64,000 bases of DNA from Allopontixanthobacter sediminis (GCF_009828115.1 NZ_WTYL01000002.1:248001-312000); one strand, 5' to 3'. Counted from the first letter of the stretch, positions 33,502-45,481 are shown. Numbers and translations are program-made. The notes: generated by a model not told the origin, from the letters alone.

Positions 33502-33527
33502 GCGTCCGCACCGGAAAGTGCGGACGC
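33502..33527. terminator. Hairpin between convergent carbonic anhydrase and guaA genes
   Basis: GCGTCCGCAC and GTGCGGACGC form a perfect 10-pair stem around CGGAAA. It lies 26 bases past the carbonic anhydrase stop and 16 bases before the guaA stop. No T run follows on either strand, so it is a weak or hairpin-only terminator. Confidence 0.55.
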
Positions 33528-33542
33528 TGCTGCGTTATTCGG

Positions 33543-35156
33543 TCACTCCCACTCGATCGTGCCGGGCGGCTTGCTGGTGTAATCGTACACCACGCGGTTG
33601 ACGCCCTTCACCTCGTTCACGATCCGCGTGGCGCAGCCGGTCAGGAAACTGGCGTCAAAGGGATAGACATCGGCGGTCATCCCGTCGGTACTGGTCACCG
33701 CGCGCAGGCCGCAAACGCTGTCATAGGTGCGCGCATCGCCCATCACGCCGACGGTCTTGACCGGCAGCAGCACGGCAAACGCCTGCCAGATCGCATCGTA
33801 CAGGCCCGCGTTACGGATTTCCTCGAGATAGATCGCGTCCGCCTTGCGCAGGATGTCACAGCGTTCCTTGGTCACTTCGCCGGGGATACGGATCGCCAGG
33901 CCGGGTCCGGGGAACGGATGACGCCCGACGAATATTTCGGGCAGGCCGAGTTCCCGCCCCAGTTCGCGCACTTCGTCCTTGAACAATTCGCGCAAAGGTT
34001 CGACCAGCTGCATGTTCATGCGTTCGGGCAGGCCGCCGACATTGTGGTGGCTCTTGATCGTCACGCTGGGACCGCCGGTGAACGATACGCTCTCGATCAC
34101 GTCGGGATAAAGCGTGCCTTGCGCGAGAAAGTCCGCCCCGCCGATAGCTTTGGCTTCCTTCTCGAACAGGTCGATGAAGGCGCCGCCGATAAACTTGCGC
34201 TTCTTTTCCGGATCGGTGAGCCCGGCAAGGCCGGTGAGGAACATTTCCTCCGCGTCCACATGGACCAGCGGGATGTTGTAATGGTCGCGGAACAGGGTGA
34301 CGACCTGCTCGGCCTCGTTCAGCCGCATCAGTCCGTGGTCGACAAAGACGCAGGTGAGCTGTTCGCCGATCGCCTCGTGGATCAGTACCGCGGCAACCGC
34401 GCTGTCGACCCCGCCGCTGAGGCCGCAAATAACCTTCCCGTCCCCTACCTGCGCGCGGATTTCCTCGATCTTGGTCTTGCGGAACTCGGCCATGGTCCAG
34501 TCGCCCGCCAGCCCGCAGACGTGGCGCACGAAATTGGCCAGCAGCTTCCCGCCGTCGGGGGTGTGGACCACTTCGGGATGGAACTGGGTGCCGTAGAACT
34601 TGCGCTCCTCGTCGGCGATTACCGCGAAGGGCGCGCCGTCGCTGATCGCGACGATTTCGAAACCGGGGGCGAATTTGGTCACCTTGTCGCCGTGGCTCAT
34701 CCACACCTGGTGCCGCTCGCCTTCGGTCCAGAGCCCGTCAAACAGGGCGCATGGCTTGGTGACGGTCAGGAAGGCCCGGCCAAATTCGCCGCCTTCGCCC
34801 GTTTCGTGGCCGGGGCGCACTTCGCCGCCGAGCTGGTGCGTCATCACCTGCTGACCGTAACAGATACCGAGGATCGGCACGCCCGCCTCGAACAGCATTT
34901 GCGGGGCGCGCGGGCTGCCTTCGTCGGGCACTCCGGCGGGTGAACCGGACAGGATGATGCCTTTGGGTTTCAGCCGGTGGAACGCTTCCTCCGCCATCGT
35001 GAACGGGGCGATTTCGGAATAGACGCCGGCTTCGCGCACCCGCCGAGCTATCAACTGGGTCACCTGGCTGCCGAAATCGACGATCAGGATGCTATCGGGC
35101 ACAGAAGGGTCGGATCGGGCCGAATCGGCGTAAGGAGCGTTGGCGGTGCTGGTCAT
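33543..35156 (-). CDS. guaA: GMP synthase (glutamine-hydrolysing)
   Basis: 537 residues. The glutamine amidotransferase domain has [15 protein letters not shown] with the nucleophile cysteine and [10 protein letters not shown] with its histidine. The ATP pyrophosphatase domain has [16 protein letters not shown] and the dimerisation domain ends [19 protein letters not shown]. It makes GMP from XMP. guaB is not adjacent. The first 20 residues are a variable extension before [20 protein letters not shown]. Confidence 0.97.
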   Translation of the reverse strand: MTSTANAPYADSARSDPSVPDSILIVDFGSQVTQLIARRVREAGVYSEIAPFTMAEEAFHRLKPKGIILSGSPAGVPDEGSPRAPQMLFEAGVPILGICYGQQVMTHQLGGEVRPGHETGEGGEFGRAFLTVTKPCALFDGLWTEGERHQVWMSHGDKVTKFAPGFEIVAISDGAPFAVIADEERKFYGTQFHPEVVHTPDGGKLLANFVRHVCGLAGDWTMAEFRKTKIEEIRAQVGDGKVICGLSGGVDSAVAAVLIHEAIGEQLTCVFVDHGLMRLNEAEQVVTLFRDHYNIPLVHVDAEEMFLTGLAGLTDPEKKRKFIGGAFIDLFEKEAKAIGGADFLAQGTLYPDVIESVSFTGGPSVTIKSHHNVGGLPERMNMQLVEPLRELFKDEVRELGRELGLPEIFVGRHPFPGPGLAIRIPGEVTKERCDILRKADAIYLEEIRNAGLYDAIWQAFAVLLPVKTVGVMGDARTYDSVCGLRAVTSTDGMTADVYPFDASFLTGCATRIVNEVKGVNRVVYDYTSKPPGTIEWE

Positions 35157-35405
35157 CGCGCGGGACTAGGATGCACCGCGAGGGCTGGCAAGCGCGCGCG
35201 CCCAACGCTGGCCGAGCCTTCCCCAGCCACGAGTGCACCGCATGCACCATGACCGGCTGACTGTTGCAAAAAACTGAACATGTCTGGCAGTTTTCTCATT
35301 TGTAAAAAGCCGCGCGTAATATTATTTCAGCGTCATACCGGGTCGGCAGAGTTCTCTCCCTCTCTCCCCTCTGCCGCCCCGGCACACAACAACAGGAGCA
35401 TTTCG

Positions 35406-35489
35406 ATGCACAAATTAGCATCCCATGTCCTGGCCTTCCTCGCAGCCGTTACGATTAGCGGTGTGATGATCGGCGTACCGATCGCCTGA
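35406..35489 (+). CDS. 27-residue hydrophobic peptide gene
   Basis: ATG 35406 is preceded by AGGAG with a 7-base spacer, the best ribosome binding site in the region. The product starts MHKLASHVLAFLAAVTISGV and ends MIGVPIA: one positively charged start and one membrane helix. It may be a membrane peptide or a leader whose translation controls the transcript. The gene lies between a pyrimidine-loop hairpin and a strong terminator, between guaA (divergent) and gyrB. No family is recognised. Confidence 0.6.
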   Translation: MHKLASHVLAFLAAVTISGVMIGVPIA

Positions 35490-35521
35490 CGATCCGGCGC
35501 CTGATCCTAAGTGAAGGCTTA

Positions 35522-35574
35522 GAGGCGCGGCCCACTCCACCTCCCCCCCCCCGGAGTGGCCGCGCCTCGTTTTT
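35522..35574 (+). terminator. Strong Rho-independent terminator with C-rich loop
   Basis: The arms GAGGCGCGGCCCACTCC (35522-35538) and GGAGTGGCCGCGCCTC (35553-35568) pair over 16 bases with one bulged C and are followed by GTTTTTC. The loop is ACCTCC followed by eight more Cs. It ends the small-peptide transcript before gyrB. Confidence 0.9.
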
Positions 35575-35658
35575 CGTGCATCAGCGTACATTATCCGCAG
35601 CCACGGTGCTGCGAACGGTGGAAAAACACCGCTGAACACGGCCAATTCGCTTGGGTAA

Positions 35659-38298
<2,640 letters not shown>

Positions 38299-38319
38299 GC
38301 GGATCGGGGCCCAGCGGCC

Positions 38320-39495
38320 ATGACCGAACCCTACGACGCGATCATCCTTGGCGCCGGGGCGGCTGGGCTGATGTGCGCTGCTATAGCGGGTCAACGCGGG
38401 CGACGAGTGCTGGTCCTCGAGAAGGCCGAGCAACCAGGCAAGAAAATCCTCATTTCGGGCGGTGGACGGTGTAATTTCACCAACATCAACACCGCGCCCG
38501 ACCGGTACCTCTCGGCCAATCCGCATTTCGCCAAATCGGCGCTCAGCCGCTACACCGCGCGCGATTTTCTCGCCCTGGTCGAGGCGCACGGCATTGCATG
38601 GCATGAAAAGACCCTCGGCCAATTGTTCTGCGACGGGTCATCCAAACAGATCGTCGCCATGCTGCTTGAAGAATGCGCCAAAGGCGGCGCGGAAGTACGC
38701 TGCGATGTCGAGGTAACCGCCGTCGACCATGTGGACGGGGTCTTTTCGGTCGCCGCAAACGGGCAGGTCCTGACGGCCAAGGCTGTGGTAATCGCCACCG
38801 GCGGGCCGTCTATTCCGAAAATGGGCGCGACCGGATACGCCTATGAACTGGCGCGACAGTTCGGGCTCAAGGTGGTCGAACCGCGCCCGGCGCTGGTGCC
38901 GCTCACCCTTGGCGGGGAAGACGTGCTTTTTCGCGATCTTTCCGGCGTTTCTGCCCCGGTCGACGCGATCTGCGGCAAGACGAGTTTCCACGAGGCGGCA
39001 CTGTTTACGCACAAGGGGCTGTCCGGTCCGGCGATCCTGCAGATATCCTCCTATTGGCGGCCGGGCGACACGGTAAGTATCGACTTCCTGCCCGGCAAGC
39101 CCGCCGGATGGCTGCGCGAACTCAAGCGTACTGCCCCGCGCAGTACCCTCCGGACCATTCTCAAGGATGCCTTGCCGGACCGCCTGGCCGTGACTTTGGC
39201 CGACCGGCTGGGCCACGAAAGCGACCTTCAGACGCTTTCGGACAAGCTATTGGACGCTGCCGAAGCGCGGCTCGCGCGGTGGCCGTTCTGCCCCAACGGC
39301 AGCGAAGGACTGGCCAAGGCGGAAGTGACCTCGGGCGGTATCAGCACGGCCGAATTGTCCTCCAAAACGATGCAGGCGAAGAAAGTCCCCGGCCTGTTCG
39401 CGATCGGCGAAGCCGTCGACGTGACCGGCTGGCTGGGCGGGTACAATTTCCAGTGGGCGTGGGCTAGCGGCTGGGCCGCCGCGCAGGAAATCTAG
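38320..39495 (+). CDS. Flavoprotein of the HI0933/YhiN family
   Basis: 391 residues. FAD site YDAIILGAGAAGLMCAAIAG, then KKILISGGGRCNFTN, the conserved YGQLFCDGSSKQIV-like block (TLGQLFCDGSSKQIV), VIATGGPSIPKMGATGYAYELA and the C-terminal GGYNFQWAWASGWAA. These are the marks of the HI0933 aminoacetone oxidase-like family, whose true substrates are unknown. It starts 21 bases after gyrB and may be read from the same message. Its 3' end overlaps the convergent isomerase gene by 4 bases. Confidence 0.92.
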   Translation: MTEPYDAIILGAGAAGLMCAAIAGQRGRRVLVLEKAEQPGKKILISGGGRCNFTNINTAPDRYLSANPHFAKSALSRYTARDFLALVEAHGIAWHEKTLGQLFCDGSSKQIVAMLLEECAKGGAEVRCDVEVTAVDHVDGVFSVAANGQVLTAKAVVIATGGPSIPKMGATGYAYELARQFGLKVVEPRPALVPLTLGGEDVLFRDLSGVSAPVDAICGKTSFHEAALFTHKGLSGPAILQISSYWRPGDTVSIDFLPGKPAGWLRELKRTAPRSTLRTILKDALPDRLAVTLADRLGHESDLQTLSDKLLDAAEARLARWPFCPNGSEGLAKAEVTSGGISTAELSSKTMQAKKVPGLFAIGEAVDVTGWLGGYNFQWAWASGWAAAQEI

Positions 39496-40097
39496 CCGGC
39501 TGCCAGCGCTTCCTCGAGCTGCGCCAACCGGTCTTTCCCGAAATACATCTCGCCGCCGACGAAGAAGGTCGGGACCCCGAACGCTCCGCGCTCGACAGCC
39601 TCGGCGGTGCTATCCGCCAGCCGCTGTTTCACGTCCGGCGACTGGATTTTTTCCAACAGGTCCTGCGGATCGAACGGGGAGGCCGCGAGCAGCGCGGTGA
39701 CCGCGTCGGGATCGGTCACGTCGGCGCCCTGTTCCCACACCTGCGGCAACAGGAAGTCGATGAATTCCACAGCCCTCCCCATATCCTTCGCCGCGACCAG
39801 CATCCTTTGGAGTTGGACCGAATTGAACGGAAAATGCGGGTTCATGCGGAATTTGTCGAAGCCGTGGCGGGCGATGAACCGCTCCATTTCCAGCATTGCA
39901 TAGGCGTTCTTCCCCTTCACCCCGGCGTCGCGGATGAAAGGCGGCGCGTTGCCGGTCAGCTTGTGCATTCCGCCCAGAAACACCGGCGTGATGACGATTT
40001 CGGCACCGTGCTTCGCGGCAATTTCCTTGAGCGGATAATACGCCAGATAGGCGTTGGGGCTGACGAAATCGAACAGGAATTCCACGGCTGCGGGCAT
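39492..40097 (-). CDS. 2-hydroxychromene-2-carboxylate isomerase-like DsbA-fold protein
   Basis: 201 residues. The N terminus MPAAVEFLFDFVSPNAYLAY has SPNAY in place of the CxxC of DsbA, as in glutathione-S-transferase kappa and NahD-type isomerases. Other blocks are VFLGGMHKLTGNAPP, NPHFPFNSVQLQRM and GVPTFFVGGEMYFGKDRL. Such enzymes use glutathione to isomerise aromatic ring-cleavage products, but sphingomonads carry many copies with unknown substrates. It is one base downstream of the SDR gene on the same strand, so they form an operon. Confidence 0.9.
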   Translation of the reverse strand: MPAAVEFLFDFVSPNAYLAYYPLKEIAAKHGAEIVITPVFLGGMHKLTGNAPPFIRDAGVKGKNAYAMLEMERFIARHGFDKFRMNPHFPFNSVQLQRMLVAAKDMGRAVEFIDFLLPQVWEQGADVTDPDAVTALLAASPFDPQDLLEKIQSPDVKQRLADSTAEAVERGAFGVPTFFVGGEMYFGKDRLAQLEEALAAG

Positions 40098-40098
40098 G

Positions 40099-40839
40099 TC
40101 AGAAAGTCTCCGTCCAGGGTCGCAGGTCAAGTTCATGGGTCCATGCGGATCGCGGCTGCCGCCACAGGGCGACATAGCTTTGCGCGATATCATCCGGGCT
40201 GAGGATCCGGTCTTCAGCGGAGCGTTCCGCGACATCGGCGAAGTTTTCACGGGCGAATTTGCCATCGACCAGCCCGTCGATCACGGTGTGCACTACATGG
40301 ACACCCTCCGGAGCCAGTTCCCGCGCCATGCTCTGCGCGAGAGCCCGAAGTCCGTGCTTGGCGCTGGCGAAGGCGGCAAAGCCCGCGCTGCCGCGTACCG
40401 AAGCGGTCGCGCCGGTGAAGATGATCGTGCCGCAGCCGCGCGGAACCATCACCCGCGCTGCCTCCCGCCCGGTCAGGAAGCCCGCGAAGGTTGCCATCTC
40501 CCACACCTTGCGGAAGACCCTTGCCGTGGTGTCACGGATCGAGAACCGGACATTGGCTCCGATGTTGAAAATCACCACCTCGAGCGGTCCGATGTCGGCT
40601 TCGATGCGGTCGATCAGTGCGGCCACTTCCGCCTCGTCTCGCGCATCGACCCCGAACGCGTGGGCGGTGCCGCCCGTGCCGCGAACTTCCTCCGCCAGTG
40701 TCTCGAGTTCGGGCAGGTTTCGTGCACGGCGCGCGAGGCAGACGGTCAGCCCTTCCGCGGCGAAGGCGCGCGCGAGCCCGGAACCAAGTCCGATCCCCGC
40801 GCCCATGATCAGGCAAGTACGCTGCGTTCCGTCCGGCAT
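40099..40839 (-). CDS. Short-chain dehydrogenase family protein with altered active site
   Basis: 246 residues. The cofactor site is CLIMGAGIGLGSGLARAF (TGxxxGxG-like), followed by the FNIGANVRFS loop. At the active site the usual YxxxK reads F157-A-S-A-K161, and the usual Ser at position -13 is Ala144. The fold is intact but the classic Ser-Tyr-Lys triad is not, so catalysis would need another mechanism or it may act as a binding protein. It sits in a two-gene operon with a 2-hydroxychromene-2-carboxylate isomerase-like protein. Confidence 0.88.
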   Translation of the reverse strand: MPDGTQRTCLIMGAGIGLGSGLARAFAAEGLTVCLARRARNLPELETLAEEVRGTGGTAHAFGVDARDEAEVAALIDRIEADIGPLEVVIFNIGANVRFSIRDTTARVFRKVWEMATFAGFLTGREAARVMVPRGCGTIIFTGATASVRGSAGFAAFASAKHGLRALAQSMARELAPEGVHVVHTVIDGLVDGKFARENFADVAERSAEDRILSPDDIAQSYVALWRQPRSAWTHELDLRPWTETF

Positions 40840-40952
40840 TCCCGATTTCCCCGCCTTGTTTCGAAATGGAACCTAGCAACTTTTGCCATCCAAGTAATGC
40901 GGCATTCGATCAGACTTTCTTATGTCGCATGCGGCCGCTAAGGCTTCGCGGC

Positions 40953-42692
40953 ATGATCACCCGCCTTTTTGCCGCAGCGCTCGCCGCCATCACTCTGTCC
41001 GCCTGCGCGACGATTCCAGAAACCCCCGCCGCGCCCGAACCGGTCACACTCAGGATCATCGGGCTCAACGATTTTCACGGCAATATCGAACCGATCCGGC
41101 GGCCGATCCGGGTGATGGACGATGCCGGCGAACTGCAGGAAGTGCCCGCTGCCGGGGCCGCCTATCTGGCGAGCGCGGTGGCGAAATACCGCGCGCAGGA
41201 CGAACACAGCCTGGTGGTGGCGGCAGGCGACCTGATCGGCGCGAGCCCCCTGGCTTCGTCCATTTTCCTCGACGAACCGGCAATCGGCGCGATGAACCGT
41301 ATCGGGCTCGGCTTCAACGCGGTCGGCAACCACGAATTCGACCGCGGATGGCGGGAACTGCTACGGCTGCAGGAAGGGGGCTGCGCCAAATACTCGCTGC
41401 GCGATCCATGCCAGGTCGAAAGCGAATTTCCCGGCGCCGAGTTCGGCTTTCTTGCAGCGAATGTGATCACCGAGGACGGCAGCACGCTGTTCCCGCCTTA
41501 CGGCATCAAGCGGTTCGGTACCGGCGATGCGGAAATCGCAGTCGGCATTATCGGCCTGACCACCGTCGAAACGCCCTCGCTGGTGACCCCGTCCGGCGTG
41601 GACGGGCTGACCTTTGCCGACGAAGCGGACACGATCAATGCGCTGGTGCCCGAGCTGGTCGAACAGGGCGTCGACGTGATCGTGGTGTCGATCCATCAGG
41701 GCCTCTACACCAAGGTCGGCTATAACGACAAAAGCTGCGGCGGCGTTTCGGGCGCGTTGCTGCAGATACTCGGGCGGGTCGATCCGAGGGTCGACCTGGT
41801 GATTTCGGGCCATACCCACAACGCCTATGTGTGCGATTATTCGGCGATCGACCCGAGCCGCAAATTCCTCGTCACCAGCGCCGGATACGGCGGTTCGATG
41901 CTGACCGATATTGCCGTGACCGTAAACACTGCCGCGGGCGAAGTGATCGCGATCGAAGCTGACAACATCGTCGTCCAGAGTGAGGTCCGCGGGCCTGACG
42001 GGGCGCTGGCACCGGCCAACCCGGCGTTCGAGGTGTTTCCCGCCAATGCCGAGGTCGCCGCCTATGTCGGGCGCTATGTCGAGGCATCCAGAGAGGCAGC
42101 CGACCGGAAAGTGGGTGTCATCAGCGGTTCTGCCCGTAAGCCCGGCCCCGCCACCGAAGAAACCCGGCTGGGCAATCTGATCGCCGACGCCCAGCTCGCA
42201 GCAACCCGCAGCGCCGGAGCGCAGATCGCGCTGATGAACAATTCGGGCATCCGTGCGGCGCTTGATCCGGTGGACGGAACCACGGTCAGTTACGGAGATA
42301 TCTATTCCATCCAACCCTTCGGCAATCTGCTGATCACGCGCAGTTACACCGGCGCGCAGCTGCTTGCGCTGCTCGAGCAGCAGTTCGACGGAGAGAGCTT
42401 CCTCCAGGCGTTTTCGCCGTCGGAAGGTTTCGCCATGACCTATGATCTTCGCCAACCTCCGGGCGATCGGATCGTATCGGCAACACTCGGCGGAAAGCCG
42501 ATCGATCCCGCCGCCACTTACCGCGTGACGATGAACAGTTTCCTGGCCGCCGGGGGCGACAGTTTCACCGTGTTTACCGAGGGCTCGGACAGCGTCACCG
42601 GCCCTGTCGATCTTGATGCCATGGAGGAATATCTGCGCGCGGTGCCGGTGCGCGAATTGCCCGATACCGGGCGAATTACCGAGATCAAATAG
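40953..42692 (+). CDS. Lipoprotein 5'-nucleotidase / 2',3'-cyclic nucleotide phosphodiesterase family
   Basis: 579 residues. A lipoprotein signal (MITRLFAAALAAITLSAC) is followed by a calcineurin-type metallophosphatase domain: IGLNDFHGNIEPIRR, VVAAGDLIGASPL, FNAVGNHEFDRGW and VISGHTHNAYVCD. The C-terminal domain has ETRLGNLIADAQLAATR and YSIQPFGNLLITRSYTG, as in UshA. It should release phosphate from nucleotides in the periplasm. The ATG 40953 start is chosen for the signal; a longer frame has no sense upstream. Confidence 0.93.
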   Translation: MITRLFAAALAAITLSACATIPETPAAPEPVTLRIIGLNDFHGNIEPIRRPIRVMDDAGELQEVPAAGAAYLASAVAKYRAQDEHSLVVAAGDLIGASPLASSIFLDEPAIGAMNRIGLGFNAVGNHEFDRGWRELLRLQEGGCAKYSLRDPCQVESEFPGAEFGFLAANVITEDGSTLFPPYGIKRFGTGDAEIAVGIIGLTTVETPSLVTPSGVDGLTFADEADTINALVPELVEQGVDVIVVSIHQGLYTKVGYNDKSCGGVSGALLQILGRVDPRVDLVISGHTHNAYVCDYSAIDPSRKFLVTSAGYGGSMLTDIAVTVNTAAGEVIAIEADNIVVQSEVRGPDGALAPANPAFEVFPANAEVAAYVGRYVEASREAADRKVGVISGSARKPGPATEETRLGNLIADAQLAATRSAGAQIALMNNSGIRAALDPVDGTTVSYGDIYSIQPFGNLLITRSYTGAQLLALLEQQFDGESFLQAFSPSEGFAMTYDLRQPPGDRIVSATLGGKPIDPAATYRVTMNSFLAAGGDSFTVFTEGSDSVTGPVDLDAMEEYLRAVPVRELPDTGRITEIK

Positions 42693-42698
42693 GTCGGC

Positions 42699-43349
42699 TC
42701 AGGCGATCCTCAGCTTCGACACTCCGGCAGCGCCGCCGGCGGTAGCGGACAGACCGGCGAAGATGGTATCGACGATGCGGGCCAGCTTGTCTTCGCTCAG
42801 ACGGTCGGGGATCATGATCAGGAACATCGGCTGGACATAGGTCACCAGCATCTGGTTGATCAGCGACAGCGAGTGGTTGATCGTCAGGCCCGCGAAATAC
42901 CCGTCGGCCTGCGCCTGCGCGATAATCTCGCTGAGGTAATGATCACCCAGATCGACATAGCTGCGAACTTCGTCCCAGTGCCTGTCACCAAGTTCGACAA
43001 ACAGCGCGAAATTGGCCGGATCACGCTGGAACTGCGCGCGCAGGTAATCGAAGCGGCGGGCGAAGAATTCATACATCTTGCGGTTGGGCGGAAGGTCGGC
43101 GGCGAGCACGTCCTCCATGATCGCGACCAATGGGCGGAACCAGCGTTCTACCAGCGCTGCGGCCAGGTCGGCTTCCTCGGGAAACACCTGGTCGATCTTG
43201 GCGCGGGTGACCTGCGTATCGGCAGCGAGGATCGCCTTGGAGATGTCCCCGCCGCGCCGGGCGATGGCCTGCATCGCCAATTCGACGAGTTGTTCGCGTT
43301 GGTCGTTCAGATCGCTGTCGTACATGTCCGCTTCCGTCCGCTCCGGCAT
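42699..43349 (-). CDS. TetR/AcrR-like transcriptional regulator
   Basis: 216 residues. An N-terminal three-helix region (QLVELAMQAIARRGGDISK, then KIDQVFPEEADLAAALVERW) has the TetR/AcrR helix-turn-helix layout, though the consensus is weak. The rest is helical, with FAGLTINHSLSLINQM near the end. ATG 43349 and ATG 43325 are both possible. It converges with the nucleotidase gene, 6 bases apart. Target and ligand are unknown. Confidence 0.75.
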   Translation of the reverse strand: MPERTEADMYDSDLNDQREQLVELAMQAIARRGGDISKAILAADTQVTRAKIDQVFPEEADLAAALVERWFRPLVAIMEDVLAADLPPNRKMYEFFARRFDYLRAQFQRDPANFALFVELGDRHWDEVRSYVDLGDHYLSEIIAQAQADGYFAGLTINHSLSLINQMLVTYVQPMFLIMIPDRLSEDKLARIVDTIFAGLSATAGGAAGVSKLRIA

Positions 43350-43449
43350 GGATCCGCATCTGGCGTATTCATCCCCGCCGCGTGAAGCGATTTTACGCCA
43401 AGTGCCCCCATGTGTCGACGAACTTCAACACGGCGGCGCGACGGCGCGG

Positions 43450-44247
43450 CTATGCCCGCTTTTTCGGCGGCATCGGCACGAAGCCGGATGTCCGTTCGAT
43501 ATAATCGGCATATCCGGGGCGGCGTTTCTTCATGCCGCCTTCGAGCAGCGGCGCCCCCGACCAGCGGGTCAGCGTGAACGTCAGGAAGATCGGCCCGGCG
43601 ACCGTCCACAGGGCCACATCCCATCCAGTCGAGGCCGCTGCGAGCCAGATGCCCCACCAGACGCAGGCGTCACCGAAATAATTCGGGTGCCGGGTGTAGC
43701 GCCACAGGCCGCGGTCCATCACCTCGCCCTTGTTAGAGGGGTCCGCCTTGAAGCGGGACAGCTGCCAATCGCCGACCACTTCGAATACCATGCCCAAGCA
43801 CCACAGCGCGAAGCCGGCCCATACCAGCCATGATATCGGCAGATCCTGTCCGCTGCGCAGGATACCGGCCTGCGCGGGGCTCGACACGAGGAACAGCAGC
43901 ACCGCCTGCCCGAGCCAGATCTTGGTCAACGCGGCGAAGGCGAAACGTTCTTTCTCGCGGTCCTTCCGCAAGATTTTCGCGTACCGCTGGTCCTCGCCCT
44001 CAGCCCGCCAGCGGCGGAACAAATGGATGCCGAGCCGGAAACCCCACACCGCCGTCATCGCCAGCAGCAGTACCGAAAGCCGGCCGGGATCCGGCAACTG
44101 CGAGAAACTGGTGATGGCCATGATCGCCATGCCCGCTCCCCAGAAGCCATCGATGAAGGACACGTCGCCGATCCGCACCGATACCAGCCACAAGGCCAGT
44201 ACCAACGCCAGCAGGATGCCCGCATTTACCAGCAGTGCGTCAAGCAT
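43450..44247 (-). CDS. DUF1295 (steroid 5-alpha-reductase-like) membrane protein
   Basis: 265 residues with about seven hydrophobic segments. SFIDGFWGAGMAIMAI, LLLAMTAVWGFRLGIHLFRR, VMDRGLWRYTRHPNYFGDAC and AGPIFLTFTLTRWSG are DUF1295 blocks; the RYTRHPNYFG motif is shared with steroid reductases and isoprenylcysteine methyltransferases. The substrate is unknown. Its start overlaps the acyltransferase stop by 8 bases, so the two are co-translated. Confidence 0.9.
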   Translation of the reverse strand: MLDALLVNAGILLALVLALWLVSVRIGDVSFIDGFWGAGMAIMAITSFSQLPDPGRLSVLLLAMTAVWGFRLGIHLFRRWRAEGEDQRYAKILRKDREKERFAFAALTKIWLGQAVLLFLVSSPAQAGILRSGQDLPISWLVWAGFALWCLGMVFEVVGDWQLSRFKADPSNKGEVMDRGLWRYTRHPNYFGDACVWWGIWLAAASTGWDVALWTVAGPIFLTFTLTRWSGAPLLEGGMKKRRPGYADYIERTSGFVPMPPKKRA

Positions 44248-44875
44248 CACGCGCCTCCACCAAGGCCGCTGCCTGCGCTTCAAGCACCTTGTAGCGGTCA
44301 TAATCCGGCAGCCGTGACCGCATGAACGCGGCGATCTGCGATAGGTCCGCCGCGTAGTCCCCGGTCGGCATGATCGGCGGGCCGAACCCGAGGATCTTTC
44401 GCCTGTTGCACACCCACGAGGGGACGATGGGTACCCCGCTCGCCATCGCGATATGGTAAAACCCCGACCGCCATTCCCCTTTGGACGAACGGGTACCCTC
44501 TGCCGCGATCACCAGCGCCAGCGTGTCGCGCGCGGCGAATTCGGCAGCGACCTGGGCAACGTAATTGGCGCTTTTCGAACGGTCGACCGGGATGCCGCCC
44601 ATATCCAGCATGAACCTGGCCATCGGCCACCGGAACAGCGTGTTCTTGCCCATGAAATTGGGCTGGACGCCTTGCTCTGCGGTTGCTCCGACGAAGAACA
44701 CGAAGTCCCAGTTCGACGAATGCGGCGCGCCGGCGATGACATATTTGGGGATCCCCGGAAGGTTGCCGTCGAGCTTCCAGCCTTTCAAACGGTACAGCCA
44801 CAGGATAATCTGGCGCACGCCGCGCGATAGCAGGCTGGGAACCCGGGTGCCGCGCGGGTGCGGGATCGATGCCAT
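44240..44875 (-). CDS. Lysophospholipid acyltransferase family protein (PlsC-like)
   Basis: 211 residues. The HX4D box is HSSNWDF, the second block is EGTRSSKGEW, and PNFMGKNTLFRWPMARFML is the acceptor-side block. This is the glycerophospholipid acyltransferase fold, but shorter than classic PlsC and without a clear N-terminal membrane helix beyond QIILWLYRL. ATG 44875 follows GGGGTGA. It heads a two-gene unit with the DUF1295 membrane protein, so a lipid-modification role is likely. Confidence 0.88.
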   Translation of the reverse strand: MASIPHPRGTRVPSLLSRGVRQIILWLYRLKGWKLDGNLPGIPKYVIAGAPHSSNWDFVFFVGATAEQGVQPNFMGKNTLFRWPMARFMLDMGGIPVDRSKSANYVAQVAAEFAARDTLALVIAAEGTRSSKGEWRSGFYHIAMASGVPIVPSWVCNRRKILGFGPPIMPTGDYAADLSQIAAFMRSRLPDYDRYKVLEAQAAALVEARDA

Positions 44876-44962
44876 CAGATTCACCCCGTCCCCCGCTGCG
44901 ATCGTTGCGCAGCTATGCCCCCGAACGCGAAAAATGCCGCGATCCGCTGTCTGGCTAAACCA

Positions 44963-45481
44963 TCAATTCCCCGCCGTCAAAGCGATCAGCCATTGGCCCA
45001 TCACCCGGTCGAACTGGAAGGTGAAAAATCCGGCGATCATCAAGGCGCCCAGCACGATCCCCCGAACTTCGCGGCGATGACCGATGGGGTCATGCGCGCG
45101 GGCGTTGCGGACGAGCTTGTAACAGACCCACAGGGTCAGCACCGACAGCAGATGGATGAAACTGAAAGTCCCGTCGTTGATCTGGCGGATCGAGAACGAC
45201 ATCAGCGCGGTGGTGACCATGCTGACCAGCCAGACATAGCCCAGCGTCCGGTGCAGCCGGTCCCCGCGGAACCGCAGCAGCATGACCGGCGTCAGAGCAA
45301 GGGCAATGATGATCGTTACGAGGTGAAACCAGACGTTCGCCGGCAACATCGACCATTCGCCCCGCCCTCCGGCCAACGCCCCGAGGACAGCGGCAAGCAA
45401 CGCCGCGGAAAGCACGGCGAGTACCACGTCGAACCATGTCGGCGCGAGCGCATGCGGCATTGGCCTGGCGGTTGTGTTCAT
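44963..45481 (-). CDS. DUF2306-like membrane protein
   Basis: 172 residues with four to five membrane helices: WFHLVTIIIALALTPVMLL, RLHRTLGYVWLVSMVTTAL, FSFIHLLSVLTLWVCY and GIVLGALMIAGFF. The H..HR.LGY..-H layout and the RREVRG loop match DUF2306 predicted membrane proteins. Conserved histidines may bind haem or metal. Its promoter is visible at 45504-45531. Confidence 0.82.
   Translation of the reverse strand: MNTTARPMPHALAPTWFDVVLAVLSAALLAAVLGALAGGRGEWSMLPANVWFHLVTIIIALALTPVMLLRFRGDRLHRTLGYVWLVSMVTTALMSFSIRQINDGTFSFIHLLSVLTLWVCYKLVRNARAHDPIGHRREVRGIVLGALMIAGFFTFQFDRVMGQWLIALTAGN

Larger units (their letters stand above)
35340..35576 (+). ncRNA. Candidate structured small transcript with pyrimidine loops
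   Basis: The stretch from about 35340 to the T run at 35569-35574 has a 5' hairpin (CGGCAGAG 35344-35351 with CTCTGCCG 35369-35376) whose 17-base loop TTCTCTCCCTCTCTCCC is all pyrimidine, a tiny open frame with a strong ribosome binding site, a short hairpin (CTAAG / CTTAG, 35507-35522) and a strong terminator with loop ACCTCCCCCCCCCC. Such CCUCC-bearing loops are the hallmark of the alphaproteobacterial cuckoo-type sRNAs. Transcription is not shown; the start point is unknown. Confidence 0.4.
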
